From Ligula intestinalis (lineage: Eukaryota; Platyhelminthes; Cestoda; Diphyllobothriidea; Diphyllobothriidae): 64,000 nt of DNA. Made by a program: the position numbers and the translations under genes. The notes below the pieces were generated by a model. The model had not been told where the DNA came from. It ran no database searches and saw only the letters and a program-made list of their open reading frames with translations. Where the stretch lies: contig JAYGXS010000004.1 of assembly GCA_036362985.1 (NCBI GenBank), positions 37,666,100 to 37,730,099 on the forward strand, read 5' to 3'. This document shows, in pieces, positions 55,401 to 64,000 of the stretch. Each line of letters begins with the position of its first letter. Position 1 is the first letter of the stretch.

Positions 55401-58270
55401 CTTGAGCATTTCGGTGGAAGGCAGGAATAGCAAGAGGCGCAGGAGCGGGTAGAGGCACGGGACATCTTGGGCAAGTAAAACTGGACAACCAATTGGCAGG
55501 GAAGATATGATCGCTGATCGTGAGGTCTCACTGTGGTCGGCGTGTTTTTTTTATGAACGCACCAATTCGCCATGAAAAGTGATTGCTCTCTTGTACTCCC
55601 CCTGATGTTTCATAAATTTCGCTGCCTCGCATAGGCAAAGGTCAGAAAGCTTGAGGTAATACACTATTCTCAATGGCAAAATGGCAACGCTTAAAGTTAT
55701 GCGATTACCTGAAAGACATCTGCGGCAGACAATTTTTGGGGCAAATCCCTTTTTTCTAACTGCATAAATTACATTTAGGTATTTTTTAAGCTACCAAAAG
55801 CTGTCTGAGCATAGTAATTAATTTAATTTTGACAATTCGCTTTACTTTTGCCGCCTCGGACAAAATTTACCCGGCAAGTGTGAAGTATTTTCGATTTAGA
55901 TGCGTGCATGCACTTACTAATTTGCTGTTTTTCATTCATGAGCGATGCGTGACATTACAAATGCCTTCGAATCAATGCAATCTGTTCGGAAGCAACGACT
56001 TGCATCGCCGAGCTACCGCGACGAACCAGAGACATCGCTTTTTTTTAGACTGTCCCTTACCCATCCGCATGCGTCCTCCGAAGCCCCTAATCATCGTACT
56101 TTCTTTTACTTGTTACGGCTGTGATCATGCCTGATCTAGCGTGCCTCAGTGATGTCACGGACGTTACCTCTCCACGCGTTACGATCCGTAGCAGTAAACC
56201 TGGAAAGCTCCACCTATTCTCTTCTCCATCGATAAAAACCGAAGATTGAAAGTCCAAGAACTGATTTGATGTCTTGGCGAACGTTATCGAGTTAAGTCTT
56301 GAGTTGCACATCTCTTCCGCACCTCAAGGTGAGCCGCGGCGCCGGATCGATGGCAGCATAGCACAGCTCGTGAGGCGGACGACGGAGAACGTGCTTAAAC
56401 CCCCTTAATCGTATAACCATGCCTAACCACCCCGACCTCCGGACAGTCGCAAACCTCTCCCCCATGCTTGCTGTTCGTTGGCTGTTTAAACGTTCGCTAC
56501 TGCACCCTCATGTTTATAACTGTACAGGCCAGAGGAAGAATAATCGAAAACGTATGCTTGCCGAGCTATAACATCCTATGCACGGCGATATTTAAAAATC
56601 CTTTCAAATAATACCCGAAGTATATATCTTCCAGGGTTTAGTAAAATCTTCACTATGACAGACCGCTCATTCCTTGCGAAGGCTTTCCATGGGCTATGCA
56701 AGAATTTGGGGGAACTCATTTAGTTTTTGGGCAACGACGGTAGGCTTGATCCTATACGCAAAAACCGTACTTTTGTCTCGAAGGTGAGGTTGCAAAAGAA
56801 CATTTTTCGAAAACCGCATTCAGCCCCCCCGGTCGTTGAACAACAAACGGGAATATCATTTTAAAATAATATCACAAGGAAACCGCTTATTATGACGTCG
56901 TGGAGTGTCTTTTGTAAGATTACTCTCCCCATTCTAGCGACCATGGTGTTCACTGTCTCAAGCACTCCTTCAAATATCACTTAAAACCTCGCCGTATTGT
57001 CAATTAATTGTCCGGGAAGATGGCTTGCAAAAATATATGAAACATTTCAAATGAGGGAGTCCACATGGTTATTTTGACATTGAGTCCGTTGAGCATTTTT
57101 ATGCTGATGCGGTTTCGATCATATTTTTTGGACTTTTGGAGTACGAGTACCGTTCACTGAAGAAATTGGATGTTCACTGCTAAGGCTGATGTGGACTATG
57201 TCGTTGATGGTCTTCTCTGATAATTTCGGTGCACTTTGCTGACTACTACCGAAAATATTTCTGGCCTGAAGGAAATTTCGTTGTCTATTTGCGTTGAGGT
57301 CCTTTCTGTAATCTTGTTTGGATTGAGACAGTATTCGGAATTATGTTGAAAATCCTGCGGGCCGCATAAATTCTATAGTATTTTTAATGACTCACGTGTC
57401 GTCCCGTTTCGAAAAATTCCATATTGATGGAAGGCAAGCAGTACTAAAATACTTTACTGTATGTTCAGTCCTTTAACCGGCCACTTGTGTATGCATGGAA
57501 ATCAGGGGCGGTTTCGTGTGTTGTTGCTCGTTTTTCGACCATGCAATTATGCTGATTTAAAAATGAACATTTTTGAAGTAGAAAGTTGTGTTGCTTTTTG
57601 AAATTGGTGCAATTAATGATTTGCGTGAACTAATCAGTCATGTTTAAAGTTACCAAGCATAGTTTTGGTAAATCTTTCTCATTTACATCAACTTCTTCGA
57701 GTGGAGGAACACGTGAATTTGCGCACATGTAGTCCGCACGGGTCGTTTGCAAATAAAACTGCTCGAGTGTACGAAGTGGTTCACCCTCGCGCAGAATGTA
57801 CACTTTGGTTATTAATCAACTTAGGAAGCGTATGTAATTTCAGTGAACTGTTTCCAACTGAGTAGCTTGACTTCAATCGTCATTCTAAACCAGCTTGATA
57901 ACATGATCTGTGTTGGGGCTGGAAAACCTGCCTCACTCTTTAATCGTGAAGTCTAATGCTATTAATAAATTAAACCATGTCGAACTAAATGGTCAAAATG
58001 AAATTTTGTTCTTTCGGACGACGATGTAAGTATGCGTATTGAAATGACCCTTTTTACATTGTCAAAGGGTGAAGGGGGAAAGAGAGACTGAGAACGTGTG
58101 ACTATGGACGTGTAATAAGAAATGAGCCCATGTGTTAATTTACATATAACGCAAATTAGCCCCACACTCATCGTGGGATTGACACCCTTTTACACAGTGT
58201 TCTACTCAATAACAAATTCAACAGTAGTAGGGGAGTAAAGCGGATTTTAATAATTCCTTCGGACCTATGT
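55401..58270. other. No recognisable feature
   Basis: 55401-55500 may be the 5' region of the Jockey element. From there to 58270 I see no coding region, RNA gene or repeat that I can support. Confidence 0.5.
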
Positions 58271-58280
58271 GAAAAACTAG

Positions 58281-58364
58281 GTGGCCTCGGTGGTGTTCGA
58301 ACCCACGCCAGCAAGGGTAAGGCTTTAGTGTAGTCAACGCTCTTGTCAACTGAGATACGAGGTA
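58281..58364 (-). other. tRNA-like sequence (SINE head or tRNA relic)
   Basis: On the minus strand, ACCTCGTATCTCAGTTGACA resembles a tRNA 5' arm with A-box. GTGGGTTCGAACACCACC is a B-box with a T-stem that pairs except at one position. CCTCG and CGAGG form five acceptor pairs, but the two end pairs and the anticodon stem do not fit. A functional tRNA is unlikely. Confidence 0.4.
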
Positions 58365-58563
58365 CATACCTATCCTACGGCAACGTATGCAATATACCAT
58401 TAGAAATACAGTTGGAAATATGTATCACTTGAAAGAATCCATTTTACGGCATTTAGTGTTTGGAGGTGGTAGCAAAGCTGTTCTTTCAGAAGTCGAACAT
58501 ATGCTTTGGCTGAAATATCCTGGGAGTTTGTGGCACCTAAATAATCCATTTCATCATTTTGGC

Positions 58564-58592
58564 TGACATTTCATGAGATAGGCTACCTACAG
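58564..58592 (-). ncRNA. Degenerate hammerhead-like remnant
   Basis: On the minus strand it reads CTGTAGG, a short TAGG and CCTA stem, GAAAT, GTC, then AGCCAAAAT. The flanking AGCCAAAAT equals that after the cleavage site at 45147. Core bases are missing, so it is a fossil. It is on the opposite strand to the Penelope element at 58857, so it belongs to another insertion. Confidence 0.35.
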
Positions 58593-58856
58593 CATACCTC
58601 GGGTTTTTCGCAGATACCTTAACAATTGGGTAGGTGTCGGCTGTGTAGCATCAACTTGACGAACGTGTCACTACTCTAATGATTTCGACGAAAATTTCGG
58701 TAGCACCTCCCGCAACTCAGCTGAATTATTATGTACAGTCCTGCTCGAAGTAATTATGAAATTTCTTTCTGGTCTTTGTGTTGGTTCCGATAAAAAACTT
58801 AATGGAGTCAATACAAGCAAAAATGCGAGTCCTAGGAAGTAATTGAGGAAAAGCAG

Positions 58857-61235
58857 ATGCGATCTCTGGGACGCGGGGAATACCCAAAACAATACTGGAG
58901 AAACCTGCGCAGAAACAATATCAAACCCTCCTCAGCTACGCTAAGAAGATATGCGGAAAGTCATCTAGACACCGTTCGAGACGAAATTCAGGAGCTCCAG
59001 CGGAACCTGTGCCAGAAGACTGCTGTCCTCGACCATCTTGAAAATTCTGAGAGACAAGCCTTCGAGAACTACGTACAGACAATCAGAAATAGGCGAACCG
59101 AGGTCAAGTGGACCAAGCTCCTACGAAGTCTCCAACCTGTGAAAACATAGCCAGTGCTTCCGAACAATCCGGAGCAATACGTGCATAACCTTTCGTCACT
59201 ACATCTTAACAAGACGCTCCTAGAAGTATTATCTCTTGGTCCTAAGTTTTGCGTGCCACAACGGAAGCAAAAACAGCCAGACCTGGCAATACAATTTGAG
59301 AGTCTCTTCAGTCAGACCTCGGACCAAAAACCCTCAGAGGCCAGGGAAGTTGATTACCTGAAATCGACTCTTGTCAATTGCTGTCATCAATACTTAAGAA
59401 AGGCTCCAAAATCCATTGGCCCCCTGACCAAGGCTCATATCGATAGCCTCAAGGAGCTGCGCCGAAATGAAAACATATTGAATACAAGACCGGACAAGGG
59501 TTCGGGGATTGTGTTGATGGACAAGAAAGATTACGTGACAAAACTTGAAGAAATATTATCAAATCGCACAAAATTTTCACAATCCGATAAAGACAAAGAC
59601 AGGACTGAAGCTGTTGAAGACAAACTGACAAAGTTACTTAAAGAGCTGCACAAAGAAGGACGTTTAACAGAAAAGGAGCTGGAGGAACTAAGACCGGTTG
59701 GTACTACAATACCAAGAATGTATGGCCTCCCGAAAATCCATAAACAAGGTGTGCCACTCCGTCCGATCTTGGACATGAGAAACTCACCGTACCACGCCGT
59801 GGCAAAATGGCTTGCCGAAAAGTTGAAACCACTTCAGAGCCGCTTGTACCCAAGAAGCCTGAAAGACACGTTTGAATTCGTGGAGGCTGTCAAGGATACT
59901 AATATTGGCGAAACGATGATGCTTCATTAGATGTATCCTCACTGTTCACCAACGTCCCGGTAGTTGAAACCATAGAATATCTATGCGACTTCATACGGGA
60001 AACACACTACCATATAGGGATGACAGTGGAGAGGCTGAAAGATCTCCTGACATGCTGTACACAAAATGTACAATTTATCTGTAATGGCCGCTTATACAGG
60101 CAAATTGACGGAGTGGTCATGGGCTCACCACTTGGACCATTCCTGGCAAATGTCTTCATGGGCAAGATCGAGGAAACGAAGCTCAAAGATACTATCAATG
60201 ACCTTAAGTTCTATGGTCGATATGTGGATGACATCTTTTGTCTGACAAAGAAGACCGCTGATATCGATGGTCTTGTCCAAAAATTTAATACCGCCCACAC
60301 AGCACTCACATTTACAGTGGAAACAGAGGCGAACGAGGAACTCGCTTTCCTAGACGTCCTCTTACACAGAAAAGAAGATGGCTCGATACAACGCCGACTA
60401 TTTAGAAAGAAAACCTGGACTGGGCAATACGTTAATTTTCACAGTTTCGTCCCCTTTAACGTCAAACGGAACTTAGTCGAGGGAATGGCAGCCAGAATAC
60501 GTCGTATCTGCTCTCCTGAAATAGTGGAAGTAGAATTGCAGCAACTAAAGAACACACTCCAGGAAAACGGTTATCTGGAACGGTTCATCCTTCAGAACAT
60601 CAAGGAACGTGCCCCAACGGTCGCAATTGCAACGGCGGAAAAGAAAGATCTGTTTATAAGACTGCCGTTTATTGGAGACGCAACGAGTGAACTAGTAAGA
60701 AGGCGCCTCAGGACAGCGGTTATGAATGCCTTCCCGGCTGCAAACTTGCGGGTTCTCTTCACTAACTCCCGTTCTACGAATGGGAGGTAAGGACAGACTA
60801 CCGTTTCAGGCCACATCTATGTACATCTATTCGTTCACCTGTTCCTGTGGAGCGGGCTATATTGGCCGAACAACGCGACGTCTGGAGAAGAGAATGCGTG
60901 AGCACATACCAGCTTGGCTCAGCAGAGGGGAAAATAGACCGACCTCAAGCTCAATCCTCGCCCACCTCATTGATACAAACCACCAAGTGGACGCGAGTGA
61001 AGTTTTTCGGGTCATATACCGCACGCCAACGCACTTCTCCAAAGGCCTGCGCAAACGGGTGTTAGCCACAGCAGAAGCTATGGCAATCCGGCTAGCAAAA
61101 CCCATTCTATGCTGTCAAAAAGCGCTGGTTCAAGCCATCGGCCTCCCTTGGCCGACTGCACGCGGAAATCCAACACTTCTGAAGCCACAGAAGACAAATC
61201 TAGGGAGAATAGTCAAGCGCAAGCTGCGCGGCTGA
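58857..61235 (+). mobile_element. Penelope-like element, near complete
   Basis: This is the best preserved Penelope-like element here. Frame 58857-59930 is interrupted only by one TAG at 59148. It carries a coiled-coil-like N-terminus, then ILNTRPDKGSGIVLMDKKDY, then IPRMYGLPKIHKQGVPLRPI. A one-base frameshift near 59928 leads to SLDVSSLFTNVP and the open frame 60020-60790. That frame has QIDGVVMGSPLGPFLANVF, GRYVDDIF (catalytic, at 60221) and NEELAFLDVLLHRKEDGS. A second shift near 60785 leads to the GIY-YIG domain: YIYSFTCSCGAGYIGRTTRR, LEKRMREH, ending 61235. All RT and endonuclease landmarks survive. No terminal repeats are evident at either end. Confidence 0.92.
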
Positions 61236-64000
61236 CATACAGAACTCAATCCGCGGACCGCAAGAACATCCCCCCTATCTCATCTGGGCATGGCAACCAG
61301 CGTCCGACCCGCGCAGGCGCCCGCGTGGCTAATTGCTTTGGCCGAATTGAGCCTCAACAGGGAATATTGGTTGGGCAGTTCGTTGCACTTGCCTATAGAC
61401 TGGGGTCGGTAAACCATGATTCAATCAACTGGCGTCTCGTACGATTGTCACTTCTCGCGAGGATTTAGGCTGAATTTGCCTGCCTCTTTTGCATATATTA
61501 TTGGTCACTTTGGGACTGCCTACAGAGCTCCAGCACACAACGGATTGAGTGCTACGGTTACGTTCAACCTGAGTTAGCTTCACACTTTTCTACTCTGCAG
61601 TATTGCTGCACAGTGTTATAAATTAACTGGAAATGCATCTGTGAAAATTTATCCAACACCAAAATACACCGTACCAGACGCGCATCTATTGGCCGTTGTA
61701 TTCTTCTGGCTGTGTTAACCTGCTCGGGGTTATAACTTTTTTTGGCTAGTGAACATTGCATTTTCACACAGGTAACTCTTTAGAAGTGTGCTGCCTAGTC
61801 CCTTATGTGCGAACGAAACAATTAAGGGGCAATTTTCACGTTATTCCAAAATATATACCTACAGTGTGTTGCCTCCTTTACAGCCTTCCGTCAGCGGTCA
61901 ACGTCCAACGACCAACTTTGATGGCAATTGCCTTCAGAGAAGTTGGAGTGTGATCACGACCATAGTTGCGAACATTTAAAAGGTTGCTTGCTTTGCAAGT
62001 ACACTTAATAAAAACCTTTTGTTGGTTTACGAAAATGTAACTTCGGGGAGCGAGAAAAAGGGAAATGAGGAGACACCAATAAATTGTTGTAGTCACAACG
62101 TTTTGTTCTTGTGTAAAAGCTCAGTTAGTTTTATGGTGTGTGAAAGCACGAATTTAGACGAGAGTCGTGGCAGACCAGTCTTCTGAGTTGGAGAGAAACT
62201 AAGCAGGAGTTTGGATGTTGACCTCAATCGCCAGGTAAAATTACCTGGGCTATGAACTGGGGGAAATAATAATATCGGAACTTCGCGCGAACGATTACTT
62301 GCGCCAATGAGGCAGATTTGGGACTGCGCTACTAGACGGCACGTAGCAAAATGCAAATATATTGCACGTACAGAGCACTACCGACGCAGTCAGACTCACT
62401 GTGATAAAGGCAACAAAAAGGAGAAAAAAACAGGAGAAAGGGAAGCTGAAAAAAGACCGGAGGACCAGCAGACACGAGGAGAGCTTGCAAGTCCCAAACT
62501 CGTCTCGCGGGTGTGCTGGCGCTGTCTTCGAGAAGGCAACGGTGGATCCTTCTATAACAATTCGCCTCAACATCGCGTCGTACAGACGTTAAGCGGTGAA
62601 TCGTTTTGGCGGATTCCAGTCGAGCGGCGGCAGAGCTAGCCGTATGATCACCCACAACGCCCACTACATGCCCCCCCCTCTTGCGTCAATTATTTATATT
62701 AAAACAGACTCCAGCAGAATCTGCCGCGCCCTCATCCACTCCGCACGGGAGGTATCACAACGATCAGTACAGAAGAACCTAGTTTAGCAGCTACATTGCC
62801 TTGTAGCAGGTGGATGCTGTAAAAACCATGATCTCTCTGTTTGTACTTCGCTTTTTTAGTTTGCTGTCGCGCATGATAGACTTTAGCATAGACTCAGAAC
62901 GTCTGCGAGATAAAGTTGTTATTCCAGCCATCGAGTCTTCATCTTTTTTTATTTCCTGCCATAGCATGCCACTAAAACATTCTGATTGTAAAAATTACAC
63001 CGTTTTCACCTTCTTATATGTAAAGTAGCCTGCCACGATCTGTGCAGCCTTTTACTAGGTTAATCCAGTGTTCGCCACCTCAACCTCCCGTAGTTTTGTG
63101 ATCAAGATGTCGCCCGCCTAGCCAAAGGGACAAATAATAAAACTCCTTGTCTTGTTTGGGAAAGTCGAACGTATTCATCTTTTTCCTGAATCTTCCCTCA
63201 TCGCCATTTTTAATTTTCGGGTTTCCTTACAGTCCTAAAGAACCTTAGGGTTGTCAAGGTCAGCGTGTCAGCCACGGGCAAGCGGTCGTTCTCTCTGCCT
63301 CAATTTGCGTCGCTTGTCCACCAGGCAAGCTCTCCCTCTATGGTGTCCAACTAGGACAATACAGTCAATTCATGTTCATAATTAACTTCGCCGGCGTGTT
63401 TAGTTTTTTCTCGCGTCAAACGCCTGCTCATGTGGCTATATTTTGATGCCCTCACTACATCAGTCAGAATATGTTGGTAACGTTAAATTCTATGGAAAAT
63501 GAGATCGGAAACTGTCAACGATAAAGTAATGGCGCCAAATTCCAGGTAGAATGGACTTGAGTTTGTCTTTAGGATTACTTTTAGGATTGAGTTTATGGCT
63601 ACCATTAAGGTCGTGACAAGCCCGTTAACCGCGATGGCCTCCTCCTGACATGATCCAAACACTTTCAGCAGCAGAACATCCGACTTACATATTCCCTTCG
63701 CCCTCCCCCCACAGGCGACAGTTTTTCCCAAAATACCACAAATAGCATTCAAAACTAGACTTATGAATGATGCCTAAGGAGTTTTTTTTACTGTCAGCCT
63801 CCCTACCGCAGTTCCATCACTGGCAACGCCACATGCTCTGCATCATAGCTATGTATAAAGAGGGAGTTAAAAGGTATTTACTTATATTTCCCTAATAAAA
63901 CTGAATAGAGCTGAACTAGGTTTAGGGTACCGAGTAAGACTATGGTTTAGGTCCTTGTTTGAGCAACTGTCTGGGCTAGGACAGATGAATATTTACCCCT
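61236..64000. other. No recognisable feature
   Basis: I searched by eye for a further PACS exon and found none with both homology and splice sites. Open frames such as 62307-62639 (Lys- and Glu-rich) and 63483-63752 on the minus strand show no known domain. Confidence 0.5.

Noticed and set aside
58281..58364. A functional tRNA gene.
   Set aside because: The anticodon stem does not pair and two acceptor pairs are missing; kept only as a tRNA-like relic.
62307..62639. A Lys- and Glu-rich open frame as a possible further PACS exon.
   Set aside because: It has no convincing similarity to PACS and no consistent splice sites.
1..64000. CRISPR arrays, operons, ribosome-binding sites or other bacterial features.
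   Set aside because: No regularly spaced short repeats or bacterial-type gene clusters are present; introns and eukaryotic retroelements rule out a prokaryote.

Overview
This window is eukaryotic and very rich in transposable elements. Host coding sequence is a small fraction. The best-supported host gene is a plus-strand gene for a PACS-family protein (phosphofurin acidic cluster sorting protein). I can place five of its exons between 31973 and 51322; all splice junctions are GT-AG and reading-frame phases agree across them. The first coding exon(s) and the large C-terminal part are not in the window. The introns are long (0.8 to 7.9 kb, the last one at least 12.7 kb) and hold most of the transposons in the right half. 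The mix of Penelope-like elements with GIY-YIG domains and hammerhead ribozyme motifs, CR1/Jockey-like and RTE LINEs, Gypsy relics, hAT and Helitron suggests a large repeat-rich invertebrate genome, most likely a flatworm such as a diphyllobothriidean tapeworm. That assignment is inference only; no species marker is visible.

Layout. 1-4 kb: CR1-like LINE pieces and two Penelope-like fragments back to back, one followed by a hammerhead motif. 4.3-7.7 kb: a decayed hAT (ZBED/GTF2IRD2-like) transposon inside an extra long inverted repeat. 7.9-11.3 kb: LINE, Penelope and Gypsy relics and a 10-N gap. 12.1-16.5 kb: a nearly full-length CR1-like LINE followed by another on the opposite strand. 17.0-18.5 kb: an inverted-repeat structure, then a Penelope 3' end with its hammerhead motif. 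19.6-26.2 kb: four LINE fragments, two meeting nose to nose at 22121/22122. 26.9-30.1 kb: a 299-bp tandem duplication and a Helitron with a readable 3' terminus but no helicase. 30.8-31.2 kb: a foldback element built from two inverted Penelope-terminus arms.

32-51 kb: the PACS gene. Its introns contain a Gypsy 5' LTR plus gag cut by a Jockey 3' end, a near-complete RTE LINE, two direct copies 11,055 bp apart of a 2-kb sequence, a SINE with perfect target-site duplication in only one copy, a Penelope 3' half, and more foldback arms. 51.3-64 kb: last visible intron, with a Jockey-clade LINE (minus), a tRNA-like relic and the best preserved Penelope-like element (58857-61235).

Except for PACS, almost every coding segment is broken by stops or frameshifts, so these are fossils rather than active elements. 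The most interesting signals are: a recurring link between Penelope 3' ends and hammerhead cores; a foldback family in which the catalytic G5 of that core is a pyrimidine in every readable arm; the two intronic copies with a steep divergence gradient and a possible small spliced antisense gene inside them; and a roughly 45-residue low-complexity insertion in the PACS cargo-binding region.
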